Shown here in pieces: positions 24,420-37,005 of a stretch of DNA of 64,000 bases (within the stretch, counting starts at the first letter, position 1; the number at the start of each line of letters is the position of its first letter). The notes below the pieces were generated by a model. It worked only from the letters and a program-made list of their open reading frames with translations, searched no databases and was not told the origin of the DNA. The DNA comes from Gordionus sp. m RMFG-2023 (taxonomy: Eukaryota; Nematomorpha; Gordioida; Chordodea; Parachordodidae), in the NCBI RefSeq assembly GCF_954871325.1, contig NC_088775.1, positions 39,099,561 through 39,163,560 on the forward strand. The letters are read 5' to 3'. The position numbers and the translations under genes are program-made.

Positions 24420-26078
24420 TCGTAAATTATTAAGTTTATCAAAAAAAATCTCATCAGAATTGGAAAATATCAAGCCATTGTTACCAAAAATTAAAAATAT
24501 TATTTTATTTCTTATTACTTCGGGAACCCCCTCTTTATCTCTCAAATAATTTTTAATAATTTCTTTTATATGTCTTGTGCATAATAATTGAACAGAATTC
24601 GGAAAATTTTGTTTTATGGAGGTATGTAGAGCTTTTTCATCATCTGTCCCAAAAATTATATTGTTTTTATTAATTAGATTTTTTTAAAAAATTCCCTCTA
24701 AATCTGAAAAGAAATTATTATAAGTTTGATAATCTGCATTCCCATGCAAATAAACTGGGCCGAGAAAAATTGGATAGTCATTAGTAGACCCAAGTTTGAT
24801 AGACTTATGCTTACTGAAGCCGTAACATATAAATCACTGAGATTAAATGTACGATCGAAACCAAGGATTGATGGATTATTTTCTGCACACATAATTTTAT
24901 ATTTTTTATCATTAAGGGTGTATAAAGAATAATAGAAGTAATTTTATTTTTTCTATGTATTACACTTTGTACAAAAGGGTGCTTTTCAATATTAGAAATT
25001 ATATTTAATATATTATCAGAAAAATTATTTGAACAAACTATTTTATTTTTTCGATTGATATTATATTTTACATTTCGGAGCTGCTTAATATTATGAGGAC
25101 TCGTTTTAAAATCATTATTTATAATTAAATTTTTATATAATTTAGGAATTTTTTCAGTGAATACTTTTCTCAATTTCCCTTAAAATAGTTGGATGGGTAC
25201 GTATATACTCTTTTTCATATTTATCTTCATTTATAACATTTACTGGATAAAAACCTAGATATTCAACTAAAACACGTTTTTTAAATTAAGTTTAGAGGTA
25301 TTATCAAATTTATTTAAAATACTAATTTTTCTTTTATAGTTTTCATCCCTTTTTAAATAAGTATAATATATATTATATATAAACATGTAACTTTTATCTG
25401 GTGATTTAAGTATTATGTCATAGGTTTATTATGCCTCCTAGTATACTTGCAAAGGCAATTATTATTAAAAACATATGGGCCTAATATATTATTTTTATCT
25501 AAGAAATAAATATTTTTTTTTAAACTGGATTTGACACTATTCCAAGCACCACAATCATCAACATATGCATTGCGATATCCAATATTTTTTATATTATTAG
25601 TATTATTAATTATATAATATTTATTATTTTTGATACATATTGGTATAGAATTTAAAATATTTTTAGGATCTAGTAAAAGCTGTAATACCTGTGTAGTCTC
25701 GATAAATGAATTTTTTAAGATGATATTACTACTATCGCATGGTAAAAAATTTTTATTTTGTGAAGAGTTTGATGATAAAATGTTTTTTATTGAAAAATTA
25801 GTGAATTTTTGTTTATTAGTATATTTATTATCATTAATTGGGGAAAATTTTATATTATTTAAATTTGATTTTATAGGTGTAAATTCATGCGATTCTTTAA
25901 TAGATTTATTATCATAATTATCATTAATTGGAGAAAATTTTATATTATTTAAATTTAATTTTATAGGTATAAATTTAGGCGATTCGTTAATAGATTTTGT
26001 TTTTTGGGATAATGATTTGCACGTATTTATAGATAAATTAACCAAAAATGAACATTTTACAAATAATATTACTACCAA
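24420..26078 (-). pseudogene. MULE-type DDE transposase
   Basis: The N-terminal part (26078-25413) starts inside the repeat arm and has a duplicated segment NLNNIKFSPINDN (two copies about 30 residues apart), then YVDDCGAWNSVKSS and CLCKYTRRHNKP, a Cys/His-containing region. The catalytic part (25173-24420) shows GFDRTFNL (first Asp, near 24857), an FLGPVYLHG segment, GTDDEKAL (second Asp, near 24640) and LLCTRHIKEIIKN with the C-x2-H pair typical of MULE transposases. Frame changes around 25180-25410 and 24680-24900 indicate a dead copy. Classification rests on motif order; hAT and piggyBac enzymes lack this pattern. Confidence 0.78.
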
Positions 26079-27960
26079 ATTTGGTAGATCGAATATTTAG
26101 TAAGTGGTCGGTTTTAGGCTCGGCATTCGGTCAAATCATAATATTTTCAAAAAATTAATTAGGATAATGTTTAACACCTAAATATACACGTATAAACCAA
26201 AAATGAAGAGATTTTCTATGTATAACCCCAGCAAGACAGTATTTCGGTTTCAAATCGGTTATCGGTCAAATCACGATATTTTTAAAATATTTTTTGGGAT
26301 AATGATTTGCACGTATTTATAGATAAATTAACCAAAAATAAACATTTTCCAAATAATATTACTACCAAATTTGGTAGATCGAATATTTAATAATTGGTCG
26401 GTTTTAAGCTCGGCATTCGGTCAAATCATAATATTTTTAAAATATTTTTTAGGATAATGTTTAACACCTAAATATACACGTATAAACCAAAAATGAAGAG
26501 ATTTTCTATGTATAACCCCAGCAAGACAGTATTTCGGTTTCAAATCGATTATCGGTCAAATCACGATATTTTTAAAATATTTTTGGGATAAAGATTTGCA
26601 CGTATTTATAGATAAATTAACCAAAAATAAACATTTTCCAAATAATATTACTACCAAATTTGGTAGATCGAATATTTAATAATTGGTCGGTTTTAAGCTT
26701 GGCATTCGGTCAAATCATAATATTTTTAAAATATTTTTTAGGATAATGTTTAACACCTAAATATACACGTATAAACCAAAAATGAAAAGATTTTCTATGT
26801 ATAACTCCAGCAATTTCGGTTTCAAATCGGTTATCAGTCAAATCACGATATTTTTAAAATATTTTTTGGGATAATGATTTGCACGTATTTATAGATAAAT
26901 TAACCAAAAATGAACATTTTCCAAATAATATTACTACCAAATTTGGTAGATCGAATATTTAGTAAGTGGTCGGTTTTGAGCTCGCCATTTGGTCAAATCA
27001 TAATATTTTCAAAATATTTTTTAGGATAATGTTTAACACCTAAATATACACGTATAAATCAAAAATGAAGAGATTTTCTATGTATAACTCCAGCAAGACA
27101 GTATTTCGGTTTCAAATCGGTTATCGGTCAAATCACGATATTTTTAAAATATTTTTTGGGATAATGATTTGCACGTATTTATAGATAAATTAACCAAAAA
27201 TGAACATTTTCCAAATAATATTACTACCAAATTTGGTAGATCGAATATTTAGTAAGTGGTCGGTTTTAGGCTCGGCATTCGGTCAAATCATAATATTTTC
27301 AAAAAATTATTTAGGATAATGCTTAACACGTTATTTTTCACGTATAAACCAAAAATGAAGAATTTTCTATGTATAACCCCAGCAAGACAGTATTTCTTCA
27401 AATCGGTTATCGGTCAAATCACGATATTTTTAAAATATTTTTTGGGATAATGATTTGCACGTATTTATAGATAAATTAACCAAAAATGAACATTTTCCAA
27501 ATAATATTACTACCAAATTTGGTAGATCGAATATTTAGTAAGTGGTCGGTTTTGAGCTCGCCATTCGGTCAAATCATAATATTTTCAAAAAATTAATTAG
27601 GATAATGCTTAACACGTTATTGTTCACGTATAAACCAAAAATGAAGAGATTTTCCATGTATAACGCCAGCATGACATATTTAGTCATTGAGCCGGTTTCA
27701 AATCGGTTTTCTGTCAAATCACGATATTTATAAAATATTTTTTGGGATAATGATTTGCACGTATTTATAGATAAATTAACGAAAAATGAACATTTTCCAA
27801 ATAATATTACTACCAAATTTGGTAGATCGAATATTTAGTAAGTGGTCGGTTTTGAGCTCGCCATTCGGTCAAATCATAATATTTTCAAAATATTTTTTAG
27901 GATAATGTTAAACACCTAAATATACACATATAAATCAAAAATGAAGAGATTTTGAACAAT
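26072..27960 (-). repeat. right arm array, seven units
   Basis: Inverted relative to the left arm. The 16-bp palindrome sits at 26072, 26362, 26651, 26934, 27224, 27510 and 27810 (spacings 290, 289, 283, 290, 286, 300). Read from the outside in, the outer spacings 300 and 286 equal those of the left arm, so the left three units correspond to the outer three here. Confidence 0.92.
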
Positions 27961-28425
27961 AACGCCATCAATATGTTCCTTACAAACTTTCTACTATTTT
28001 TCGCTTCTAAACCTAATCATTAATTAAATCTCAAAGAAACCTCTATTTTTTAATTTTTTTTTAGGTTTTTCACATGTATTTACACCCAAATACAAAAAAG
28101 CGCTATCCAATATTTATTCTGGTTTCCTAAGAATATATTTTCATATTTATGTATTTAACGCCATCTTATGGATATAAATTTGTTAAATTTTGTAATTGAA
28201 AAATAAAATATAAGTTGTAAAAGCTAGTAAATATATTTTTTTCCAATAAAATTAAGTAAAATTAGAATTTTAAATTATTTGATATTTATTATCAATTTGT
28301 TAATTAATTAAAAATTGAATTATGTAAAATAAAAAAAATGTTTTTGAAAAATTTTTTTTTAAAGATATTATATCATCAAATTATGATTAATTGCTTTTTA
28401 GCAAGACAGTATTTAGTCATACCTC

Positions 28426-29526
28426 GTTAATATGAGCATTGAATTTTAACATTAGATATCGATTATATGAAATAACATAACGATTATCCATAGGTTTACC
28501 GGAAAGAATTGTAATACCGTTAGCTCGCCTTTTATAATATGGATACCCATCAATATTTGGTCTTGTTTCCATTTGAAAATCCTTAGGAAATTTTTTGGTA
28601 CATATCCCATTTTCCATGCAAGGCGATTTGGGGTTAAATATCCCGCAAGGACCATGTATCATAAAATGGGTAACAATCTGAAAAAGTTTAGGTTCGAGAA
28701 TTTTATCTGGCATTTCGGCACAAACAAATTTATCTATAGCTTGAGATGTTTCAATTTTGCTATCTAAGTTTAAAATAAGAAGTATATGGGCATGAGGCAA
28801 ACCTCTTTTTTGGAACTCGATTGTATATAGCCATAGATTTACCAAATAAATTTTTTTTATTTATATCTAACAATAATTCATTTAATTTCAATTTAAAAAC
28901 ACGGGCTATTAAATCTGGTCTATCTGTAGGACTTTGCCCCGGAAATAGATTTTCCTTAATTTCACGCCAATTAGGATTGCATGTAAAAGTAATAAACAAA
29001 TCAGGTTTGCCAAATTTGAGCACAATGGCCATTGCATCGTGATAGAGTTCTCGCATATTTCTTTGAGAACCTTGAAAAGATGATGGTAATATTACTGCTT
29101 TACCGGGAATTATATTGTTTGACCTTGTTTACAAGTAGTCCATTAATCCAGAATATTCATCTATTCGTAATTTTGGCTGATTTTGTCTAATAAAATTTAA
29201 ATTATTCGCCTCGACCTGTAAATAGGAATCAACAATATATTGTTGTGATAATATCCCGCAAAAAGGATTGGGTTGAATTCATTTTCACGAATTGCTAATC
29301 TAAATATTTTAAACTGTAGTAGTGAGATATTTGCCCTTGTACGCCCTGTATCTTCACTCTTTAAATCTGGTTTCCAACCAGGGTCACCAAAAGGAAATAA
29401 TAGAGGATATACCATTGGATCAAGATTAGGGCTTAATATATTTATCAGATCACTACCATCAACTCGAGGATAGACCTTGATATCCCGTTTAAATGGGGGT
29501 TCACCATCATCATTTGTAAAAATCAT
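28426..29526 (-). mobile_element. Helitron Rep region, truncated
   Basis: Minus-strand frames give the Helitron-like N-terminal and Rep sequence: FPFGDPGW near 29390, NNLNFIRQNQPKLR near 29190, VILPSSFQGSQRNMRELYHDAM near 29050, PDLFITFTCNPNW near 28980, then EFQKRGLPHAHILLIL near 28800 with the HUH-type His-x-His nuclease motif, and CMENGICTKKFPK near 28610. It stops at YNRYLMLKFNAHIN, where the MULE end begins, so the rest of Rep and the helicase are absent. Frame changes near 28800 and a stop near 29115 show decay. Confidence 0.9.
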
Positions 29527-29570
29527 AGCTACTTCATCTTATGAGTAAATTTATGCCCTAATTTTGCGTA

Positions 29571-30190
29571 ACATATTAATTTACTATGTTATTTATATAT
29601 ATTTTAAATTATCTATATTATTTTATATAGATAAGCAATATACCTAGGAATCCAATCTTATTTTCTATTTATTTTAGGATAAGTCCATTTCAATTAAATC
29701 TAACAGAGACAGAGAAAGGATCAAATTTAAAAATATAATTTACATCTATACAAACAAAATGATTATATTATTCATTTGCCTCCAACTATTCTCATTTCTA
29801 AAAAGGTTTTATATTTTGTTTAATTATTATTTATTGCTATTTAAATATTAATTTTTTTAAATTTAACTTTTTTGTTTAATTATTATTTATTGCTATTTAA
29901 AATATTAATTTTTTTAAATTTAACTTTTTACAAAAGAATAGTTGAAAGCAAATGAGTAATTAAATTATTTTGTTTTAGAATAATAGATGTAAATTTTATA
30001 TTATTGAGATCCTTTCTCTGTTGTGAGATATAATTTAAATTGACTTATCTTAAAATAAATGTATAAAAAAGAATATCATATTTTTTTGAAAAGATAGGAT
30101 TCCTAGGTATATGAGAATTTATTGTTATTCTTATCTATATAAAATAATATAGATAACTTAATATATAAATAACATAGTAAATTATTATGT
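29571..30190. repeat. palindromic foldback element, about 620 bp
   Basis: The left arm opens AATTTACTATGTTATTTATA and the right arm ends with its inverse. Matching landmarks are TAGGAATCC / GGATTCCTA, the GATCC...TCTCTGT pair and AAATAATTTAATTA-type sequence. Arms are about 250-300 bp around a centre near 29877. The centre holds a 58-bp direct duplication (29819 and 29877). No coding capacity, so a non-autonomous (MITE-like) element. Confidence 0.82.
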
Positions 30191-31690
30191 CACAAAAAAA
30201 TAAGTTATAAATTTACTTATGAACAAATTATTACATATCCTTTATTGGTTGAATTTTAAAAAAAATGAATATTAAATTAAAAAGAATATGGAAAATAAGG
30301 TTACCTCTTTTATTGAAAGGATAGGATTATTAGGTTAAAGAGAATTTGTATTTTTTATTGGTATTCATCTATCTAGTTAAAATTTACCTATAAAAATTAA
30401 AAATTTAAATAGTCAGATAAAAGGAAGAATCCATACTTATGACTCATAGATTCTTGAACTTGGTTAAGAGTCAATAGTAGGTTAGGCAGTGCTAATTATA
30501 TTTAGCCCATCATTAGTAATTTTAATTTATGTGTACAATAAAAAATCATTTGAACTAAATTTTTACTCATTTATTTGCAATTTTAGAAAAATTTTAAAAT
30601 AACCCCTGATCTTAATAAATATAAATTTCTGAATAAGATCCCATTAAATAGGAAAATTTCTAATTATCCAACATTGAATAAAGGAGAAAATTATTCCCCA
30701 TTAATCTTGATGGGCTATCAGCTAGTTTAATATATAATGATACCAAATGTTAAATTTATACATAAATTCAAGAATTAAAATAGTCTTTAAATAAATATCT
30801 TATTCCTCTTGAATTTTTCATAATCAATAATATATTTTACAGGCATTTTCAACTGAGCACTTTATAGATTTAGAATTAATGGCAAACTTATCAGTAGTTA
30901 TGCCAAATGTGCATTCAATCACTATAACTTATAATGTTTTGCTTCTGGACTGGTATTTTTCATAGGATAAGGTTTCATAGTTTTTTAAGGTGTTTGATAT
31001 TGGTTTTTCTAACTCTAAAATAATTAAAAATTATTTATTAATATTAAAAATTTACTTTGATATAAAGTGCTTACCATCTAATGAGCCAGGTCAAAATATT
31101 TTTGTGCAATCTAAAAATATATTAATATATCTAAATTTATAATACCTTCTCCCAATGTTCTCTAGTTGGAACTGGCATATGAATAACTTTTAAAGTTTTC
31201 CATATGGCATCACATACCTCTGGAATGATGGAAACTTTGCTTATTCTGCTTTTTAACTTGGTTTGTTTTTTCTTATATTGGTAGTTGGATTTTGTTGAAA
31301 AATCTAATAAAAATAATATAATTATATATAAGAACTGAAAAAATTATACTTGGTTGCTGGATACCATTGCTTTGATATGAGTGAATGAAATGGCAAGTGT
31401 ATGAATGCTGATCTTGGTAAGGTGATTACTATTGGACCGATTAAGCTATAATTATTTTTATTGGACAAATATGTTTTAAAAGAAAATTATTGGCTAAATT
31501 TGATTGACGTTTTTGAGGATTATATATAGATTATATATATAAACCGTAATTGAAAAATTATAAAATAAATGTGAATTATAAAATATAAAGTGGATATAAC
31601 CACGATATGAATCACTTAATTGACCCAAAATTGAAATTTGAATTTTTTGAGCCTTTAAAATTTATATATAAAGTATAAAAAATTTAAATG
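30191..31690. other. non-coding stretch, nothing recognised
   Basis: AT-rich sequence without a supportable gene, RNA or repeat. Confidence 0.4.
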
Positions 31691-31732
31691 TTGGAAATCT
31701 ATATTATAATTTTCCGATGTCCTCACTACGCC

Positions 31733-31818
31733 ATCGTGACGTCATGTCATCGCTACTTCATGTTATCTCTACGTCATGTCATCGCTATGTCCTGTCATCG
31801 CTACGTCATGTCATCGGT
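31733..31818 (+). repeat. 16-bp minisatellite, about 5 copies
   Basis: Units of CATCGCTACGTCATGT with variants. The first unit contains TGACGTCA, a perfect cAMP-response-element palindrome, but the context suggests a simple repeat rather than a regulatory site. Confidence 0.85.
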
Positions 31819-32228
31819 ACGTATTTATTTATATTTTTTTTATTTGTTGATTTTATTTTTTCTATACAAACAGACATAGGCGTAGCCGGGGGGGGGGGCA
31901 AGGAAAAATCCCCCCACCCCCTACAGAAATTTATCACTTATGTGAATATCATTTTAAGCTAATAAAAAATATCCCCCTTAGTCCTCCTTTACTCCCTGAC
32001 CTCCCAAAATATATGCATATATCTTAAACAATAATTTGAAAGAAAGAATGTAAAAGTTGATATTTTTTTTAAACTAAAACTATTCATCATAATTTATGCA
32101 TGGAAATAAGCATTTATATGTAAAAAAAGCTAATGTTTTTAAAGAAATGTAATATAAGCCAAAGATAAGTCTTAAGACAAAAGTGAAATGTATTATAATT
32201 GTAATAATAGATCCATAAATTACTAAAT

Positions 32229-32236
32229 AATATAAT
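32229..32236 (+). repeat. target-site duplication AATATAAT, left copy
   Basis: Exact match to 34818-34825. The right arm of the interrupted host element also keeps the unbroken equivalent near 36475. Confidence 0.9.
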
Positions 32237-34817
32237 CAGGGCCGTAGCCAGGAATTTTCACTTGTGGAGGCCAAGTGCTTACTTGGGGGGGGGGCACTAT
32301 TTTTTTAAAATCAAACAAATAATTACGCATTCATAGAAATTTTTCCCTATTTTTATTAAAAAAATTAATAACAAAATAATACTATAATATGAATATACAA
32401 AACAAAATAATACTATAATATGCATATACAAAACAAAATATTACTATAATAGAATACGGCGATTTTTATTTTTAAATTTTAATATAAATGAACTAAGAGA
32501 TAAATTCTGCGTTATTCTTTTTTCATACGCCATTAATACTAAATTTTGTTTACGTTTATCCTTCATAGACTCTCTACTGCTCAAACTCTCTTTAATGTAG
32601 AGAACGAGGCCTCACAAGAATCCGTTGATATCCCAATGATTATCGCTGCTGAGTAGCATTTATATAATTCTTTAAATGCATGATTATATTTTTTTTTTAT
32701 ATATAATATGTGAGATATTTTCAAAATTTGATTTTCTTTAGCTTCCGAAGCTATCAATCCTTTTGCTATCTTCATTTCATGATGCAGTGTTTCCATATTT
32801 AAGTTTAACAGGGATTTTGATGGGGCCATTTTATCTGTTAAAAAATAATCAGGATCAAGGGGGGACAATGTATTAGAAGATGAAAAAAGATTAATCATCT
32901 TCTGTAAATCGGTTTAAAAAACGATCCACAAAGTTATCTATAATTTCATAATATATCCTTTTTAAAGAACTCCAATTGGAGTCTTTTTCACAATCGAATT
33001 CTAGTTTGCTATCAACTAAAAAATCTTGGAAATTTTTAGGCGTTTACGTACCCGTGATGCTTTTTGGGGAGTTAGATTAAATTTTGATAAAAGTTTTTCA
33101 GCCTTAATCATAATCAAAGCAAAAGAATTATCACTTCTTTTATTTTTTAATATATTGATAGTAGAATCAATACAATTTTTAGCATCCACTAGATTAGTAC
33201 CTATTGATTGTAGATACTTATTTAGTGGATCTATTGTAATTAATATCTCATAAATTATGATGGCTAATATAATGTAATTTATATTAATACATTGAGATAA
33301 AAGACCAGAGGCTTCGACTAAATCATGAATTGAAACCTCTGAATTAAGAGTTCTATTAGAAAAGTAAAATAATACTTCACCAATAGCCTCAAAATTCTCA
33401 TAAATAATGCGAGATGTTTACAAATGACCAGTCCACCTCTGGTCTAAAAGTCTCTTAAGGGTGTGGCCTGTATATTTACAGGATACGTTAAAACGCCTGG
33501 AAAAATTATACAATGCATTTGATAAATTAAAAAAAATTAGAAATAATAACAATATTATTATACCAATTTTGAACCACAAGATGCAACTTGTGGTTGTAGC
33601 AATGTATAAAAGGAACATTTTTATTAATTTTTTTTTGAAGAAGTGTTTACACTCCTCCATTTCGGCCAGACATAACGTTTGCACCATCATATGCCTGGCT
33701 TATTATATTAGCTGAATTAATATTTAGATCATTAAGTTGCTTTAAAATGCAATCTGTAATGCTTTTAGAGAAAGACACTCTAAATTAATGATTCCTATTA
33801 AATTTTCTTGGATTTCTCTAGAAAAAATATAGCGAATTATTATGCTCAGGTTTTCACAACCTGAAGCATCTTTTGTCTCATCAGCCTTAAGACAAAAAAA
33901 AGGCATCTCGCTTTTATTATATTTGTCTGAAATATGTTCAAGCACCATATCTGCCATAATGGATATTACTTCGTTTTGAATCTGTGGTGATGTATACTGG
34001 GCATTTTGGGGTATAAATTTCATAAATTTTTTTAATTCAGAATCTTTTTGGATGGTGTAGGAAAACATTGCTATAAATATCCCAGTAGAATAAATTATGT
34101 TTTCATCTTTTGCAGCATCAGTAATATTTGTTGAATCAGTCCCACGGAAAGGTAGCTCTTGTATGCTAAGAAATAGCATCAAATCAAATATTGATTTAAT
34201 ATAATATTGATTACGATTAATTTGATCACCTCCCTACATTTTAGTTATTGTACCTTTGTTTTTGTTTTGATTTTTATCATGCCATATTGTAATTGAATTT
34301 AAATGAGCTTTTGAGCTCTCGTGTTTTAGCAGTCCCTTCTTGGCAGCTAACGCATTTTTCCAATTTTTGATTCCCGTTTGTCCAAATTCATCACTTGGAT
34401 TACACAAGTATTTCCTACATGGAAAACAAAAGGCAGCGTCAGTTTCTACATTATACTCCAACCAGTCTCGGCCTCTATAACATGATTTTTGAAATGATCT
34501 TTGCCTTCCATGGATATCTTTTTTCGCGTAATTGTTTAAAATGTTATACACAACAAAAAAAATGAATGAATGATAATTTAATATTGGGTAAAAATAAAAA
34601 TAAAACAGGATAGTAAAAATTTTACAAACTAGACATGTTTGTAGAATAAATATTCAAAATTTATATTAAATATATAAAAATAATCAATTCTAAAAAAAAT
34701 TATCTAATTGGGGGGGGGGGCAGAAAATTTTTTGGGAGATTTTTTCTGGGGGCCAGGTTTGGGGACCAAAATTTTTTTCAGGAGGCCGGGCCCCCCCCCC
34801 CCGTGGTTACGGCCATG
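32237..34817 (-). mobile_element. hAT transposon (ZMYM1-like) nested in the long-arm element
   Basis: Left end CAGGGCCGTAGCCAGG; right end reverse complement CATGGCCGTAACC. Bracketed by a perfect 8-bp AATATAAT duplication. Both termini carry long G (or C) runs just inside. Length 2.58 kb. A diverged relative lies at 60950-63010. Confidence 0.93.
32581..34551 (-). pseudogene. hAT transposase in the nested element
   Basis: Minus strand: 34551-34234 has a TTF-type zinc finger (RGRDWLEYNVETDAAFCFPC then RKYL, GIKNWKNAL). 34182-33742 has QNAQYTSPQIQNEVIS and the first catalytic segment CLKADETKDASGCENLSI. 33700-32930 is broken sequence. 32898-32581 ends in STDSCEASFSTLKRV, the C-terminal dimerisation signature with Glu-Ala in place of the usual Glu-Arg. 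Several frame interruptions and a missing second catalytic segment make it inactive. Confidence 0.85.
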
Positions 34818-34825
34818 AATATAAT
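34818..34825 (+). repeat. target-site duplication AATATAAT, right copy
   Basis: Matches 32229-32236 exactly. Confidence 0.9.
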
Positions 34826-35651
34826 ATATAAAATATATTTTTTTATAAAGTGAGTAATTTTAATTTATTTATCCTAATAAAACTAAAATATAATTATAAA
34901 ATTATTGATAAAATTAAATCATAAATTAAATAAAAAAATTAAAGCACAATCAATACAAACAGTGGAATTATATATGTCTTAGATTTACAGTATATCAATT
35001 TTATCAATTATCATATGACAATCAAATAATTTTTACAAGTACAAATTATATATTTTTCAGAAAACTATAAAATATTGATAAGGACATCAGAAAATATCTT
35101 TTAAAGACATTGTGGGATGAATAATATGAAGATTAATTTTTACTATATTTTTTTATATAAATAGATGGCGTTAAATAATTGAATTCAAATTGTTGCTATA
35201 TTTATTATCAAGAGCATTGATTAGTAAAATTTTTAATATATTAACTGTAATAATTCTCTGGTGTCAAACACGTCTGTAAAAGTGAAATTTTACCTAGTAT
35301 TTTGTAACCATTTCTATATAATAGAGGAATATCAACTATATGTCTACTTACTTATTATATATAAATTTCTTATACTTGTTTGGAATAAATTATTACCATG
35401 CTTTTATATTAATGTATATACAAGTAATTTATTATATTATACATTAACTGAAAAATATAATTCATATTTGTTCCAAGCTTATAAAATAACCTTCTATCTT
35501 GTAAAAATATTTTATGACTCTATATAGACTAAGGTAACCCGGCCGAAGGCCTGGCAAAAGCGGGCCAAAGGCCTTCCAAAATGGTGTTTAGGTGCGAAGC
35601 CCCAGAAATGTTTTAAATCCCCCTTCTTAGGAAAATCCTGGTTACGTATAT

Positions 35652-35950
35652 GCAAACAGATAATCCAAGTTTTCTATGCAACTATAGGATGCCATATTAA
35701 AACCTTAAATATTCTTATAATTTATCATCACAAAATTTTACAACCTATGCAAGTATTGGATATCAAAGTATTATATTAAATATATCTATTCACAAAATAT
35801 TATAACTTATGATTTATTATTTATTTTTTTTATACAAACAGATAATCCTATAATTTAAGTTTTCTATGCAACTGTAGAATGCCATATTAAAACATTAAAT
35901 ATTCTTATAATATATCTATTTACAAAATATTACAAATTATTAATATTTTA
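35652..35950 (+). repeat. tandem duplication in core of the long-arm element
   Basis: CAAACAGATAATCC followed by AAGTTTTCTATGCAACT and GCCATATTAAAAC occurs at about 35652 and again at 35836, a period near 184 bp, with small indels. Confidence 0.8.
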
Positions 35951-36807
35951 CATAGAAACTCAATTTAGATTGTACGTCAGAGATTTTTTCTCCATAACTT
36001 AATTTTTGGAGTTATCTCCAATAATACGAGGTAATATTTATTATTTCTTATAATAATATTAGGGCAGACCTGATTTTGTTATGATTCTTTGTGTATTTTC
36101 CATTTTATATTTTAACAGTCTTTTTTTTATAATATTATATTTTAAATAAAAATGATATTAAAAATTAATCTTCATATTATTCATCCCACAATTTTGTTAA
36201 AAGATATTTTCTGATGTCCTTATATTTTATAGTCTTATGTAAAATATATAATACGCTCTTGGTAAAAATTATATGATTGTCATATGAAAATTGATAAATT
36301 AGATATACTGTAAATCTAGGACATATAATATTGAACTGTTTGTATTTTGCTTTTATTTTTTTAATTTAATTTATGATTTAATTTTATCAATAGTTTTATA
36401 ATTATATTTTACTTTTATTAAGATAAATAATATAAAATTACTCACTTTATAAAAAATTATATTTGATGTATTATATTATTTAGAATTACATGGATCTATT
36501 ATTAATAATTATAATACATTTCACTTTTTTCTTAAATCTTATCTTTGATTTATATTCCATTTCTTAAAAAACATTTTTTGTTCACTTTTTTTATATATAA
36601 ATGTTTTTTTCCAAAAATGTATAAATCATGTTTTACATTCTTTCTTTCAAATTATTGTTCATGATATATGCATTCATTTTTGGGGGTCAGGGAGTGGGGG
36701 AAGGACTAAGGGGGATATTTTATATTATTAAGATGATATTGACAAAAAGTGATAAATTTCTGGGGGGGGGGGGTGAAATATTTTCCCTTGCCCCCCTGGC
36801 TACGCCT

Positions 36808-36970
36808 ATGACAAAATATGAAATTCAGAATAATTGTTCATAGCAAATTTTAAAAAGTATAATATATTAATATAAAACCTGGGCAAAAGCGGGCTGAAGG
36901 CTAGCAAATTAGGTAATAGGAGGTCAAAGCCTCCTTAAAATTTTTTTAGTTGAGCCCCCTGAGATTGTAA
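36808..36970 (+). repeat. dispersed repeat, copy 2
   Basis: Second copy of the 307-467 repeat. It begins exactly where the long-arm transposon ends and stops before the gag-like fragment at 37006. The GC-rich core is rearranged relative to copy 1. Confidence 0.7.
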
Positions 36971-37005
36971 CCATAAACTGATGGTGTAAACGCTCGTCAA
37001 TATCA

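Larger units (their letters stand above)
21971..28425 (-). mobile_element. MULE transposon with long repeat-array inverted arms
   Basis: The ends are inverted copies: left GGTATGTCTAAATACTG, right reverse complement GGTATGACTAAATACTG, then TCTTGCTAAAAA and further matching sequence through the arms. The arms contain arrays of a roughly 290-bp unit (left 22461-23340, right about 26072-27960). A minus-strand MULE-type transposase lies between. Long inverted arms are typical of Mutator-like elements. No 8-11 bp target duplication is visible and the two flanks belong to different transposons, so the copy is probably recombined. Confidence 0.82.
31875..36810. mobile_element. DNA transposon with about 690-bp inverted arms, interrupted by a hAT
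   Basis: The left end CATAGGCGTAGCC plus a G run is inverted at the right end (CCCCCCTGGCTACGCCTATG). With the hAT at 32237-34817 removed, 31875-32236 joined to 34826-35150 is inverted relative to 36810-36130, including ACATTCTTTCTTTCAAATTA and CTTTATAAA-ATTACTCA landmarks. No transposase is visible in the core (35350-36090), so it is non-autonomous. Flanking bases share only ACAAA, so no clean target duplication. The terminal sequence resembles hAT ends. Confidence 0.8.

Noticed and set aside
22597-27816. Small proteins encoded inside the MULE arm units
   Set aside because: The same frame appears in several units and on mirrored strands; this is repeat structure, not conserved coding.
22461-27960. 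CRISPR-like array from regularly spaced palindromes
   Set aside because: Units are 283-300 bp with no short unique spacers, arranged as inverted transposon arms in an animal genome.
31733-31818. CRE regulatory cluster
   Set aside because: Only one unit contains TGACGTCA; the others are diverged, so it is better seen as a minisatellite.
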